Assembly: GCA_022494885.1 (NCBI GenBank) | Contig: JAGVSM010000841.1 | Span: forward strand, 1-64,000 | DNA: 64,000 nucleotides | Direction: 5' to 3' | Origin: Micrasema longulum | Taxonomy: Eukaryota; Arthropoda; Insecta; Trichoptera; Brachycentridae | In this document: positions 1-11,347 of the stretch, piece after piece | Position numbering within the stretch: the first letter of the stretch is position 1 | Layout of the letters: every line of letters begins with the position of its first letter | Translations under genes and position numbers: made by a program | Notes under the pieces: model-generated | What the model saw: only the letters and a program-made list of their open reading frames with translations | Databases searched by the model: none | Told to the model about the DNA's origin: nothing

Positions 1-795
1 ATCTCGTGACTGCGGATTGTGAGCACCATCTCGTATTTTCGAGACTGCTGTCCTCCAACTGCCTCGGCATTCCACATTTCTGAGAGCTTCCGCAAACAAA
101 GTGCCTGCTGCAGTTTTTATCTGGTTCGATCAGCGCCAGTGCATGGGAGATCTTCCTTGTCCCTTCTTTCCTCTACGCTGCCGACCACAACAAGCTTCTT
201 CGGGCAGGAGAATTTGTCTGATACATATGGTCGAGAGCTTCTCGGCCAGCTTCAGTCTCTAAAAAAATGAATCGTCGGTGCATCTCAGCTTCAGTTCCTT
301 AAGAATGGAGGCGTCGGAGCGTTTAGCTGTCCAGGGTATCCTTAGCATACGCCTTCAGCATCACATCTCAAAAGCATATATGATGTTGGGTTCTTTTGCA
401 CTTATTTTCCGACTGATATAAAACTTAAAAGACTAAAGTTCTGACCGACTTCATCTTTGTCGCTTTCAATATGCCTCTATATCTTTCCATATCATTTCCA
501 AGCTTGCCATCGCAGTTTTTTCCATCCCAGCTCTTATTTTGATTGGTGTTGCTTTTATCCGTTATCCAAGAACCGAGGTAATTCAATTCACGGACAACCT
601 CGAGTTCGGTTAATGTATATGTCCTGGTGACTTGACGATTACGATCTACAACAAGTATTTTTGTTTCACTTTGTTAATATCCAGACCTATTTTCCTCCTC
701 TCTTCCCAAACTCTTGATAACAGTTTAGCCATTTCAAACTCTAATGTAGCAATCATTGTTGTATCATCGGCATAGCTTACAAAATACTCGCAAGG
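1..795 (-). pseudogene. RTE-like LINE, 3' half of ORF2 (decayed)
   Basis: Read on the minus strand, 792 down to about 650 encodes the reverse-transcriptase core FVSYADDTTMIA followed by KLLSRVWEERRKIGLDINK. A frameshift near 650 is followed by ILVVDRNRQVTRTYTLTELE and then a YLGSWITDK block. Around 400-280 the fragments RRMLRIPWTAKRSDASILK and ELKLRCTDD are readable with small indels. At 230-1 there are pieces resembling the family's C-terminal region (VVVGSVE, QIKTAAGT, EALRN, SKIRDGAHNPQSRD). This order (YADD, then an ITD block, then WCWRRMLRI, then a C-terminal tail) is typical of RTE/BovB-like non-LTR retrotransposons. Stops and shifts make it non-functional. The 5' end stops at a foldback repeat near 800; the 3' end may run off the window. 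The clade is inferred from memory of the family; LINE identity is secure. Confidence 0.8.
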
Positions 796-829
796 GAAAT
801 GCCATATAATTTCAAAAGAAATATTCAAC

Positions 830-1000
830 TTTATAATAATGTGGGTGGAAGTAAAAACGCAGACAGAATGGTGAATGTTAAACAATGTGCTAAAAGTGAT
901 CATTTTAATCAGCCAATGTCAGACCAAAAGGCATGTAAATTCGTGGACGTCTATATTCCTTCCCTGAGAGTTTGTGCATCTCTGTTGAAACGTAAGTGTT
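830..1000. repeat. Foldback repeat family M, copy 1 (diverged)
   Basis: The stretch from CAGAATGGTGAATGTTA through a degraded CACTTAAACCAGCCAATG-like block to CTATATTCC follows the same order of words as the better copies at 61.4-61.5 and 61.9-62.0 kb. It abuts the LINE fragment at 1-795, so it either inserted there or marks the LINE's truncation point. Confidence 0.55.
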
Positions 1001-2354
1001 ATGTCTAATAAATAAAATAATTTAATTCTGTGAAATTTCCCGTATTGGTACTTTGAGCAAGGCTATTAAACTTATGTTTGAACATGTGACGCGTTTCACA
1101 ACTCTTAAAACGGACCGGTTGAGAAGACAAATAATGTAAATAGCCGAGCAGAAAGAGGTGTGTACATATAGTGAGTGCGTAGTGTTTTGGAAAGTTGATA
1201 GGGCAATGGTGCCAGCGTGTCTGTGAAGGGCGACTTCCATTATAATACTATAAACTAAGTAGGTACCTACTACTACTACTACTACTACATGGTATACTAC
1301 TACAGGTGAGGATGGCTGTACCAGCTAACGCAACCCGCGCTTGCGCTCGTGCCTATTGCGTAACTTCTCTTCTGTCCAAACTAAAACGATAAAAAATTAA
1401 ACCTCAGCTTAAGAAGTAAATTCAAAATACATAACTGTATGTTAGGGCCGACAGTCGCACTGAAAAAAGATAAGTTTATTTCGACCATTTCGTCAAAATG
1501 GGTGGTATAACAAGTTGCTTTTAACTTCGTTCATGCAACCCATTTTTATCGATTTTATTTTTAAATTTGCAACATTTATTTGCAAAATTATTTTGATAGC
1601 AACTTAACTACCCCTTAATATTTCATTTGAAGCAAATAAAAATCAGTTTCGTTGCACGAATGTTTCTAAACAATGGAGCTGAAACCTGCAGTGATGAGTG
1701 ATGGAGAATTAATTTATTTTAAGAACTGTGCAATAACTATCATTTGTGTAATGTACACGAAAGCAAGATTATTAGTATTGCGCTTTGAAATAATGAAATA
1801 TTGCAGTAAAAGTCTCCTACTTTCCAGAAAAGCCTGGCCGGGAATTTAGCCTGGTGCATCAGACAAGATTGTAAAACGCGCTATCAATTTTGTTTTTTTT
1901 CCGCTTAACCTTTTTATTCAATAGAATAAAACACATTCGATTTGTTAAATGAATTACTGTTTTTTTTTTTGTACAACTTTCTGATTAGATTACATATCTT
2001 TATCTCAAATTAATGTTTTATAAATTTATCTCAGGGTACTTGATATTTTGTCATTTTCGGAGATCCTGATATACCTAAATATGTGATATAAATATCAATT
2101 TTATGGTTTTATTCATAGAAGTTGACAATATATTTATTTATTGCAATTTGCAACGCCGGTTACATCACAGGAACGGGCGGGTTAAGATATATATTCTTTG
2201 CAGTATCTAATACCCAATTATCAAATAAAATCAACATAACATATTAACTGTACTCACAAATAATGAACAAACGTATGCAATAAAAATACGTAGCTTCATA
2301 TACCGGTATCGTTGGTAAATGCAATATCAGAATATTATTTTACATTCAAGTTAG
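1001..2354. other. AT-rich spacer, no gene seen
   Basis: No recognisable protein or RNA. It holds a short (CTA)n microsatellite at about 1266-1289 and homopolymer T runs near 1890-1970. Short frames here have no family resemblance. Confidence 0.5.
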
Positions 2355-2757
2355 ATGTTGATACCGGAAATGTTATAACCTATTTTCAAAGTAATTCAGT
2401 GCCTTGCCACGGGGCAAAGAATAAAGTATAATATTTACTCGATAGGTAGGTTCTCATTCCTATGTACATATATTCATACGTATATTATACTTATTTGAGT
2501 AATGATAGAACATAAAAGGTATACATACTATATTTTTGTCAGTTCTTTTTTTCACCACAACAGACCAGGAGGCCCAATTATTGAATTTGCAATTGTAATC
2601 TTAAAAATTCCTTGGGGTGTGAAATTTAACTTCATGTACAATCATTTGAACATACTCAAAATATTTAGTACAGTTATTTTTATCTATTTTTTACTGTTGC
2701 ATTTTCAAACAATAATACGTTTTTTTATACTTTTTCTCCTTTATATAGAGGATTTAA

Positions 2758-3016
2758 ACTGCCCCGCGGTCCAATGGTCAAGGCGTTTGCCTACCATTTA
2801 AGAGGTTTCAAGTTTGGTTCTCGGCATGTTTATATCAAATATTTCTTTATAAATATGTTTTTACCCTAGAATTTTTCATAGGACCTGGGTGTGGCATCAA
2901 AAAAGTATTGATCACCTTACATTCATTTAATTCAACAAGAATGATCAAGATACGCCGTTGTTGGTGTACTGATGCAGTGTCCTATTCATCATTACGTACG
3001 AAAAGGTAATTATGAT
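2758..3016 (+). mobile_element. tRNA-derived SINE, family A, copy 1
   Basis: The head has a tRNA-like layout: an A-box-like segment CGGTCCAATGGTCAAGGCG, the word TTTGCCTACCATT, and a degraded B-box AGTTTGGTTCTCG. The body (TTTTACCCTAGAA, TTTCATAGGACCTGG, GATACGCCG, GATGCAGTG) matches the other family A copies at 9.05, 27.8 and 59.5 kb. The tail is a loose (ATG)n-like stretch. It lies just 5' of a hAT terminal repeat. Confidence 0.8.
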
Positions 3017-3025
3017 AATTTAGAA

Positions 3026-3424
3026 CAGTGATTCCCAAAGTGGTCTATATTGACCCCCAGGGGTCTATGATAACCTGCAAGGGGTCTACTTCAACGAAAA
3101 TAAAAATTTTGGGTCCATGAAATGAAAATGGGGGTCCACGATAGTGCATCTCAACATACACTGATAGTACTTCTGTACTTCTGGCTGCAAAAAAACATAC
3201 CCGTTACTTATTCTGTATTATGTAATATAGCGAGGAAATTTTTAATTTCCTTTCCATCGTCATACCTAGTGGAAAAGGGGTTCAGCGTTGTTACCAATCT
3301 CCTAACAAAAACAAGAAACAGACTGGACATCATTGGCCGAGGAGATTTAAGATTAGACCTGACAAAATTGACGCCAAATGTTGATAATTTATTATTAAAG
3401 CATCAGGTTCATCCTTCCCACTAA
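3026..3424 (+). pseudogene. hAT transposon remnant: terminal repeat plus C-terminal dimerisation domain
   Basis: CAGTGATTCCCAAAGTGG at 3026-3043 is a classic hAT-type terminal inverted repeat, followed by GGGGTCTA-rich subterminal sequence. From about 3185 the plus strand encodes FLISFPSSYLVEKGFS, then NLLTKTRNRL, RGDLRLDLTKL and LLLKHQVHPSH before a stop at 3422. This matches the hAT C-terminal dimerisation domain of ZBED/SCAND3-like transposases. The DDE catalytic core and the BED zinc finger are missing, so the 5' end was joined directly to the C-terminus by internal deletion. The 3' terminal repeat was not found. It cannot encode an active transposase. Confidence 0.85.
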
Positions 3425-4455
3425 AAACATTTACTTATTGCTTAGTTTATTTTATGTTACGTTTATTTTATATAACAGATACAAAATTTTATTTTGAGTA
3501 GTTTTAATTAAAATTCAATTAATAAATGTAAAAAAAACGAAACAAATGGTTGAAGAAGCGAGGAAGGCGCGGCCGTGTGGTTGACGGTGTATCAGATACC
3601 CCCTCTCCCTCCTCGTTTCTCCCCTGCAGAAGTAAGCAACCGTTCGTTTTTTTCTAATATTTTTTTTAGATTTTAGTCGTTCTAAAAAAATATTCTAATG
3701 TGCCAATTGTTCATACTGATCATCGTGGTTTCGGATGTGACAGGGTTTAAAGAACATCCTGTATACTAATTGTACTATAAGCTAATTTAAGAAATAAATA
3801 AAAAGAAAAAAATGAGTCTCATATATTAATGAATATATAGGAATGAGAACCTACCTACGAGTATTTATCGAGGAAATATTATAATTTATTATTTAGCCTA
3901 TGGCAAGGCAATGAATTACGTGGTTTGAAAATTGGTTACAACATTTCCTATCACATAGGTATCAACGTAACGGTCACCCTATTGTAAATTCGTTTTCCTC
4001 CCTTCCTGGAGAGGGGTCTCTCTTTATTTTAAATAATTGCTTGCGCGAGACTAAACATTGTTTAGTTATAATCGGTGCGTGTTGGCTAGTTAGCTTAACA
4101 TTTTTATGCAACTACTTGGAGATAATATATAGTGGGATTTAAATGTGTAATTAGTGTCAAAGAGACGATTACATCTCAATACTAGCAGACATATTTAAGT
4201 GGTTATATATAAATATACATTTATTGACATAATTGAAATATTTGACCACAATTTTAATGCTTTCAAAATTTTTAAAACAATCAGTTTTAGTTCAAAGTAA
4301 GTTTAGTCCGCTCAACTTACGTTTATAATTAACGAAATTCTAATGCGACTGACCCTTCATTTTTAAACATGGGTTTGTATTAGGTGCATTGCAAGTTATC
4401 TTAATAAATTTGCACTTAAACCAACCTTGACAAATAAATGTTTCTCCCAAGAGGC
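3425..4455. other. Spacer; right arm of inverted-repeat element, no gene
   Basis: Apart from the arm at 3841-3968, I see only AT-rich sequence and a short GC/pyrimidine-rich stretch near 3565-3635. No protein or RNA family is recognised. Confidence 0.5.
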
Positions 4456-4977
4456 AAAATTAGCAGTTTACAATGGAGTTCTGGTCCTGAACCTGATGTA
4501 TGGGAGCGAAGTATGGACTTGGAAAAACAGGGATGAAAGCAGGCGGAATTTTGTCGAAATGCGATCTCTCAGGTGAATGTGTGGTCAAAGGTAAAACTAT
4601 GTACGATAGATGCACAAATGTTGAAATCCGTTATGTAAGGCTGAGACAAGCATTATCGACAAAATTAAGAAAGGAGCTCGGCGCTGGTTTGGACATGTAG
4701 AATGAATGGACAGCGAAATAACGGCTAAGAATATTTACAATGCGAATGTTGATGGATGCAGAAATAGAGGAAGACCGAGAAAGACATGGCATGACCAAAT
4801 CCAACAATTACTTGAAGATGGACATGTAAAAAGTCAGAATAATCGGCGCGCGTGCATGACAAGATGTATAAATGCAGAGGAAGTGAGATCTGCATGCAAA
4901 GATAGAGTGATGTGGCATTCTATCCTCTCTGCCTACCCCTACGGGGAAATAGTGTGATAGTTTGTTGTTGTTGTTGA
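4456..4977 (+). pseudogene. Second RTE-like LINE 3' end (decayed)
   Basis: The plus strand first reads KLAVYNGVLVLNLMYGSEVW, the post-RT block that normally reads LYxxVLxPxLxYGSExW. After a disrupted middle (MYDRCTNVEIR) it reads RWFGHVE, a stop, then from 4706 DSEITAKNIYNANVDG, RNRGRPRKTWHDQI, RRACMTRC and LSAYPYGEIV, ending at a TGA at 4955. A GRPRKTW block, an RRACMxRCxxxEEV block and a terminal AYP-G motif mark the C-terminus of a LINE endonuclease/reverse-transcriptase protein. A (TTG)n microsatellite at 4960-4977 forms the 3' tail, as expected for RTE-type elements. The in-frame stop after RWFGHVE and the broken middle make it dead. It is a different subfamily from the copy at 1-795. 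Confidence 0.85.
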
Positions 4978-5004
4978 ATTAATTACAACTTGTTGAAAAT
5001 GTAC

Positions 5005-5175
5005 TTAAAAAGGCCACTTAAACCAGCCATTGATAGGTCATAAGCCCTGTAGATGCCTAGACTTCTATATTACCTTCTCTGAAATGTTCTTTATCTCTGT
5101 TGTAATATGTTAATATAAACGTCTCCCCAGGGAGTTGAATCCAGTCCTTGTCTACAAAAATTTGGACAAACTTAA
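5005..5175. repeat. Foldback repeat family M, copy 2
   Basis: Contains GGCCACTTAAACCAGCCATT, GGTCATAAGCCCTGTAGATG, CCTAGACTTC, and near the end CCAGGGAGTTGAATCCAGTC, in the same order as the copies at 49.3 and 58.5 kb. Only one arm is present. Confidence 0.75.
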
Positions 5176-5499
5176 AATATTGTTTACATAATATAATTAT
5201 CATATAATATGGAAACTTCACTGGTCCATTAGAGTTAAGTATTACTGTGTAAAATATAAAACTATGTAACCGTACTGTATGTTTCCTGAACAAAAGAAGA
5301 TAAAAAATAAATAAATAAAAAAAATTAAAAAATATATTACTTCCTGAAATGTTATAACTGAACACTTAATAAAGCAAAATAATTCAAAAGAATATTAAAC
5401 TTGATATATAACTACTCTAACATTTATAAAATTATTATATATTCTAAAAAACGGAAGCGTTATTCGTTGAGTTTCATAGCCATGTGTTGGTTTTGTTTT
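5176..5499. other. AT-rich spacer
   Basis: No gene or repeat recognised; mostly A/T runs. Confidence 0.5.
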
Positions 5500-5552
5500 A
5501 TTTTCTTACGTTTTGGACCATATTGCCAGAGTCTATCATCAGTCTAAACGTG
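5500..5552 (-). ncRNA. Hammerhead-ribozyme-like motif, degraded
   Basis: On the minus strand an intact CTGATGA box (5536-5542) is followed by a stem-like TAGACTC / GGTC pair around the loop TGGCAATAT, then CAAAACGTAAG. The second box reads AAAA rather than GAAA, so the core is broken, but the palindromic ACGT that would form helix III is kept. The layout matches the motifs in the Penelope-like element at 23 kb. No endonuclease frame is seen beside it. It is probably the terminal relic of a PLE. Confidence 0.45.
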
Positions 5553-5767
5553 TTTTTTACTCTCAACTCTTTGAGTCACAGCATTTTATTAAAAAAAATA
5601 ATAAATAACTATTATTTCTTTGATTATTGAGTATAAAAAAATTATTTAAAAATGGAAAACGCTTTTCCAGGTGGTATAAATTTGATTCACCGTGCCAGTA
5701 AGGGATTAAACAACTCCTCAAACCAGTCAGAGACTAGTGACTTATTATTCTTTTTGCGGTCATTACC

Positions 5768-5930
5768 TTATCAGGTCCCCCTGACGTTGGCGATCACTAC
5801 GGCGAAAGCATCTCGGTCCTGCGCTAGTCTTATATTCCACAGCCAGGACGACTGCTCATCAAATGTATTTGCCATAGTGGATTCCCGGGGAAATATGACC
5901 AGAGTGGTTTCCCATTGTCTTCTCTGAGTA
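5768..5930 (+). repeat. Dispersed repeat R3, copy 1
   Basis: Shares with 11452-11610 the words TATCAGGTC, CGTTGGCGATCA, GCATCTCGGTCCTGCGCTA, CCAGGAC, GATTCCCGGG and GACCAGAGTGGTTTCCC. The CG-containing body contrasts with the flanks. On the plus strand the shared words fall in an open frame in both copies, but the peptide matches no family I know. Possibly the 3' part of an unrecognised LINE or SINE. Confidence 0.7.
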
Positions 5931-8867
5931 GTGACTTACGTTAGCGAAAATGTAATATCTGTATTGTATTATCAATATTATAATTAATATTTACCAAGGT
6001 TCTACTATAAAACAACATTAAATATGTAATCCGTTTTTATACCACTATGCATCAAAGAGTTAACCTTTAATTGTAAAATCGATTCAATACATCGTAAATT
6101 TACTAGTGTTTTATTTTGTAAGTTAAAAATCGAATTCTACATTTTCGTATCATTACTTCTAGAAGCAACTGGTTTACCCTTGTTAAATTCATAAATTCTT
6201 CCAAATCATCTCTTTCCCAAATGCTGACAAGCCTCTTAAATAGAAGCTTAGCGGGTTAGGCCTTTAAAAAAAGCTTTATATCTAAAAATACGTTCAAATA
6301 ACATCTCAAACCGGGATGAATATAATAATTATATATACAAAGAATTGATAATTATAGTAATGTATTTTTTATTTCGTGGGATGTATAGTTAAATAAGTAC
6401 TAGATTATTAACATGTCATTACAGATCGAGTTTTCGCAGATCGCGAACGTATCGAAATGATAATATATTGATTAGGATTATGCAAATTGGATCTATTTTA
6501 AATCTGCGGCGCCATTACGAAACTGCTTCTCGCGTGTTCACCTCTACTTGTTTACGGTTTGAAAGGTAATTGATGTCCTTCAGCTATGTCAGCCAGAGTA
6601 GATTGTCGCCGCGGGCCGCAGGACTCGCCGAAGGAATGTAGTTCTACTACACTCCTCACCCTCGCCATCACCCTCACACACTCATCTCTCCTCATGAATC
6701 AGAAAATCACTTGTCTGAAGATATCTGATTTACTTGAAATGCCCACTCATCTCTTTTGTTTGACAATCCATCTCAGACATCATGCCGTAACAGCATCCTC
6801 TACTCCCAGCTTATGGTCGACAAATAAATTCTGGACACAAAACGATTCACATTTTCAAAATGACGAATGACAAATGTTGCATTCATTTGAATAAAATGTA
6901 ATGCCAATTAATAATGTAGGTTCTAACGTATTTATTTTTTGTTAAATATGCCACTGGAGAGCAGGGACGAACCGTGTATAAAAGCAAATATGCGCAGCTT
7001 ACCATTATTTTTGACTATCCGTAATAATGTTTTACGGTAACTTAATTTACAGAAAAACAAACAAATAATTACTGTCTTATAAATCATTGCCGTATTTTTC
7101 TCCAAATATTAATAAAGCGCGCCCAGCGCCAGCAATTAGCCAAGGAAATAGCCGATTACTCCAACTTATTTCTTCATACAAATAAGTGTACTATATTTTG
7201 AACATCTTAAACCCAGTGGCGGGATTTTTCTCCTAGAATAAACTTTCAGATTTGACAAATTCTTTAAAGATTCTCGATTTGGAAAACAGTATTTCAAATA
7301 TTATTTCTTAAGGACTGTTTTTCTTTGAGATCATAGTTTTGACATATAACTCGCCACACATGTGGCGCTTGACGCGGCCATTTTTGGCATTATTCATTTC
7401 TAAAACAAATCGACCAGTTGACATTTCAATCGTAATGAGGAATACCTTATACTGGCTGACTGAATACCTTTTTTATAAACTTTTATATAAGTTATGTGTT
7501 GAATTAATGGATAATATCGCTACACAATATAATATATCACGAAGTTATGTCGTTTGAGTTGGTTTCATAGATGAGAGTTGTTGTGTTACATAGAACCCCA
7601 GAAAAAATAGCTATATATACTTTATAGGTACAAATAAATTATATATTTTTTAAAGCTTACCTGCAAATAAAATCACCGTTCGTCTCTGCTGGATATTGTA
7701 TTAAATGCATTTATTATCATAAGGATGTAAATTAAGGAGTGAGGACATCGCTGAAGTAGGCAGATGAAAACCCTGCAAAACAATACGATTCATGAAAAGT
7801 CGTATAACTGTGTTTTTAAACCTAAATATTCCATTCATTCAAATAAAAAATCCTGCCAATTAATGACATGGGTTTTAGGTACCCCTTTTTGGTCAAAAAT
7901 TGCCCTCTGGATAGTGTTATTATTTTATATGCATTTATTATATTATGTAAATAGGGGAGTGAGGATCATCGCTAAAGTCACGATTATTGTGCATGTTATG
8001 CCTACATTTCCCAAGAATAATATAATAATTATAAGCAACCTGCTCCGAGGTAGAGGAGAAAGTAAATTATGAATTGCGCTGTGTTGCGGGTCATGTCACC
8101 TGAATCCATAAATTAAGAACGCAAAATAAAAACAAATTATAATTTAAGCTAATTTTAAAACGTAATATACAAATCTCACAATAATACCGTATTGATTACA
8201 TATTATATTTATTAGTACCGTGATATTTTTACGGAAGTAGACTCCGTAATACTAATGGATCGAGTCTTTGCTTTAGTGCTGTTAACATGTTTGTCAAATA
8301 TTACTGGCATCTAAATATCATAGATCCATTCATAATCGTAAGTTTTCCGTTTACTAGAATCCGGATTTTTACCATTTTCTGTTATCCTTATTTCATCTAG
8401 TTTATTTAATTACTAATATATTGAGGATAACAAATGCCTTAATATTAATCATAATCTGATTATCGACTACATTGTTTGCTTATATCTTGATGCTTACCGA
8501 TAAAACGGTATTTTTAAATCTGTATCTAAAAAAATATATTAGTATTTAGGACCGCAATTCTAAAAAGCTTTATGTATTTTTCATAGTAAACAGAAAATTT
8601 AAAAAAAGCATTTTAAGTTTCAACAGAATAATTATATATAAAATAGTTATAAAGTTAACTTATATACTTTTCGTGATAAATGCAGATTTGAATACATGTA
8701 AAATTTTTAAAATACCCATTGTGTGGACCCATGGTCCTTCGAGCCGGATACTGAGCATAGATTTTTATCATTGGGAATACACAATTGTTTTCCCTACACG
8801 ATACATAATTGGCTAACTTATACTTGCAAATAAAGGAGCTAACCACAACTCAAATTTAAGAATAGAA
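5931..8867. other. Spacer with minor repeats, no gene
   Basis: No gene recognised. A GC-rich pocket at 6590-6720 (on the minus strand GTGTGTGAGGGTGATGG) looks like a transposon fragment but was not identified. Two direct repeats of about 70 bp occur at 7690-7757 and 7907-7978, sharing ATGCATTTATTAT and GGAGTGAGGA. A similar pair shares TGCCAATTAAT at 6878-6930 and 7829-7882. The rest is AT-rich. Confidence 0.45.
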
Positions 8868-9024
8868 TTTAGAAATGAGGAAGTTTAGCGCTAAGGGAAA
8901 TTGGATACAAAAATGTTTTCTACACTCAGTAAAAAATAAAGCATTCAAGTGTACGGCAAAGTTCCTTGAAAATACATGAAAAATTCATTAAAATGGTTTT
9001 AATTAAAACGAACTACTTTGAACC
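8868..9024 (-). repeat. Dispersed repeat D, 3' half (split copy)
   Basis: On the minus strand this reads CAAAGTAGTTCGTTTTAATT, then TTTTCAAGGAACTTTGCCG, AACATTTTTGTATCC and AATTTCCCTTAGCGCTAAAC. The order matches the 3' parts of the copies at 18.6-18.97 and 49.96-50.33 kb. The 5' half of this copy lies at 9410-9560, with a SINE between. Confidence 0.65.
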
Positions 9025-9049
9025 ACGTTACAAGTTCTTTAGAATCATT

Positions 9050-9310
9050 ATCATCATCAATCCCTTTATGTACGTAATGGTGCATGGGGCACTGAATTGG
9101 TAAACTAATCACAGCGTATCTAAATTATTCTTGTTTCATGAGGGTAAGATGATCAGTCTTACGCTTCAGGTGCCAGTCCAGGGACTATGAAATATTCTAG
9201 TGGAAAAACACAGTTTTTAAATAAATTTTTCGTGTCAACCATGGCGGGAATCGAACCCGAGACCTCGTGCATGGTAGGCAAATGCGCTGACCACTAAACC
9301 ACGAAGCCGA
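9050..9310 (-). mobile_element. tRNA-derived SINE, family A, copy 2
   Basis: One of the best-preserved copies. On the minus strand it starts TCGGCTTCGTGGTTTAGTGG (A-box), then GCGCATTTGCCTACCATGC, the B-box GGTTCGATTCC, and a body with AAATATTTCATAGTCCCTGG-like sequence, ending in GTACATAAAGG and a (GAT)n tail. The internal A and B boxes are the RNA polymerase III promoter of tRNA-derived SINEs. It sits within repeat D. Confidence 0.88.
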
Positions 9311-9409
9311 CTAGAATCAACCATAAACTACAGTGTTGTCATGTGTTGTGATAATTTTTTTGTTATCCGGTAGCCATTATTTTTAATATTTAGTGTATAT
9401 TTACGCTAC

Positions 9410-9560
9410 GTGGCTCTGCTTTTAAATGTCAGCAGAACTCACCGACAAGAACTTGTAACGTCACAGGATGTGTAATTTTAAAAACTTTTTTTAAATCATA
9501 GCGATAAAAATACGTTATTTAAAATTATTATTTTTTAATTTTGGCCTAGTTTGATAGTCT
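9410..9560 (-). repeat. Dispersed repeat D, 5' half (split copy)
   Basis: On the minus strand it reads AGACTATCAAACTAGGCC, then AAAATTACACATCC, GTGACGTTACAAGTTCTTG and CGGTGAGTTCTGCTGA. The same order is seen at 10755-10900 on the plus strand. Confidence 0.65.
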
Positions 9561-9596
9561 ATTAACAAATAAAAAATCACCAAACTTCTTCATTAC

Positions 9597-9716
9597 ATCA
9601 TCATCATCATCATTCCATGTCCGCTCCCTGGTTGGAGCATATGGTATCCACAAAAAGCCTCCATGCGTCTCTATCGGCTGCCAGCTCCTGTGCGTCCTTC
9701 AAAGTCAGGTTTTTAT
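9597..9716 (-). pseudogene. RTE-like LINE extreme C-terminus with (ATG)n tail
   Basis: The minus strand encodes LKDAQELAADRDAW, then RLFVDTICSNQGADME and a run of ATG/TGA repeats. A DAQxLAADRxxWR block just before the stop and a trinucleotide tail is typical of the C-terminal end of RTE-type LINE proteins. Only the last 40 or so residues remain, a normal outcome of 5' truncation. The trinucleotide tail resembles the tail of the family A SINEs, which suggests a shared mobilising machinery (inference). Confidence 0.75.
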
Positions 9717-10492
9717 CCTCATTACAACCAAAACGAATACAATTAGTAACGATAAAATGTTTAAAAAGGCTATAAAAAAATGGATAGTGGAGCTAGGTAG
9801 AAGTAAAATGGATTGTCTCATTCGCCCATACCAATATTGAATCAACTGCTCCACAACTGTATAGCTTATGTTAGGTTTTTGCTTAAAGTATGGTTTTTGT
9901 TATTTTCATTGTGTGTTTTGTAATATAAATAATATAGATGATCATAAATTCCTTGTTTTTAAAACTGTCTGAATATTTGTTAATTATGTTTTTTTTTAAA
10001 GTTAGTCTTCTTTGTTTATTCTCAAATGTAATTTCTAAAAAGTTTATTGTTAAGTGTCCTTGGCACGGGAAACCCCAGTGAGGTCACATTATTGATACAT
10101 ATTTTTATTATTAATACAGTTTGTAAGCGAAAATATGAATAAATAAATAAAAAATAAATTACGTAAATCAAAACAAATCAGATACAAATATTAACATTAA
10201 CAGTTATAATATTTTCAGAGGTGAAAAAATAGACAGTCAACACAGATTTTGAGACAAGAGAGACTAGACACTTAGGCAGCTTACAAAGATTAGTACTCAG
10301 ATAGGCACCTACTCAAAATATTGTTAAGTAATAAGTAATAAATAATTTATCATTTAAAAATAAGACAATAGTTGAAAGTTCTAATAGAATAAACGCGAAG
10401 TCTTCCGGGTTCGAATCCAATTATGTTTTCCCAATGGCTTTAAGTGCACATTCGTGTCTCTCGTCTTTCGAAATAATAGTTATATTGTCAGC
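9717..10492. other. AT-rich spacer
   Basis: No gene. An isolated B-box-like word GGGTTCGAATCC near 10410 may be a SINE scrap, but no A-box accompanies it. Confidence 0.4.
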
Positions 10493-10650
10493 TTCACACT
10501 AAACGCAACACAACTAATAAATAATTGAGTAAAGCGTAATGAAACCAGTCGCCTGAGCCTGCAGCCCGCTGCCGCCCACCGACCGCCGCCGCCGCCCGCT
10601 GCGCGCCGCCCGCCGCCCGCTCTCGCGCCGAAATTCCGCGCGGTCCTCAA
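10493..10650. other. CG-rich block with a possible transposon end
   Basis: A sharp CG-rich stretch (10555-10650, GCC-rich) in an AT-rich setting. It is preceded by TTCACACTAAACGCAAC at 10493-10509; the identical 17 bp recur at 42278-42294, also beside a CG-rich block. This suggests a shared DNA-transposon terminus. No promoter or reading frame is convincing here. Confidence 0.4.
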
Positions 10651-10754
10651 TTTCGACAATATTATTGACTCCATTTTTTAGCGCTAATTCATTTAAAGAC
10701 CTTTAAAGGTACATATATGCGATTAGATCACATGCAAATAAAGGGATAAAATTT

Positions 10755-10900
10755 AAATACATAGACTATCAAACTGAGCCAAAATAAAAAAAAACTTGTT
10801 TCGCATTATCAGCGATATGATTTTTCGAAGTTTTGTAATTTTGAAATTACTCCGCAAGTGAGGCCACAAGTTTTCTTCGGTGAGTTTAGCTGATTAATTT
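10755..10900 (+). repeat. Dispersed repeat D, partial copy
   Basis: Contains AGACTATCAAACTGAGCC, GAAATTACTCCGCAAGTGAG, CACAAGTTTTCTTCGGTGAG and TTTAGCTGATTAAT, in the order seen in the minus-strand copy at 9410-9560. It is cut off after the first part of the family. Confidence 0.65.
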
Positions 10901-11299
10901 ATACTTTGTAGATTATATTTCAATTATTATTACAGTAATGGTTTTTATAATTTTTCTATTATTTTGTATATTCGATTATGTTTGTAATTACATATGTATA
11001 ATTTACTGTTTATATTTGTTTCCTTTTAATGTTACCCCTTTTTTAGATTATTATTCGTTATGTCTCTATTGTATCACATCTTATTATTATTTATTTCAAG
11101 TTACTATTTAATTGATTTTTTTTGCATAACACGGGCATAGTTTAAAAAATCATATTACGTTACTAAATTTGTAAACAAATGTAATTTTAAATTTATAAAT
11201 GAATAAAATAAATTAATAATTGTGGACTAGTTTCCGTTTATACAATTCATAACGAAAATTGTATTTGACAAATAACGATATCTTATAACACTTGACACT

Positions 11300-11347
11300 A
11301 TCACGGAACCACGGTCACTGGTTCGAACTCCACTCTACCCTAATTTT
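11300..11347 (+). repeat. SINE family B fragment
   Basis: Has the B-box GGTTCGAACTCC followed by ACTCTACCCTAA, as in the fuller copy at 24971-25096. Only the second half of the tRNA-like head remains. Confidence 0.55.

Larger units (their letters stand above)
2355..3968. mobile_element. Long inverted-repeat element enclosing a SINE and a hAT remnant
   Basis: 2355-2460 and the reverse complement of 3841-3968 share the same run of words: TTGATACC, GGAAATGTT, GTAA(T)TCA, TGCCTTGCC, TATAATATTT, then GGTAGGTTCTCATTCCTAT. The arms are imperfect, with small indels. Between them lie a SINE (2758-3016) and a hAT C-terminal remnant (3026-3424), so either the arms belong to an older element that received insertions, or the pair arose by inverted duplication. 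No target-site duplication was resolved. Confidence 0.6.

Noticed and set aside
9230..9310. Intact tRNA gene
   Set aside because: A and B boxes are tRNA-like, but the sequence continues into a SINE body and tail and the acceptor stem does not pair.
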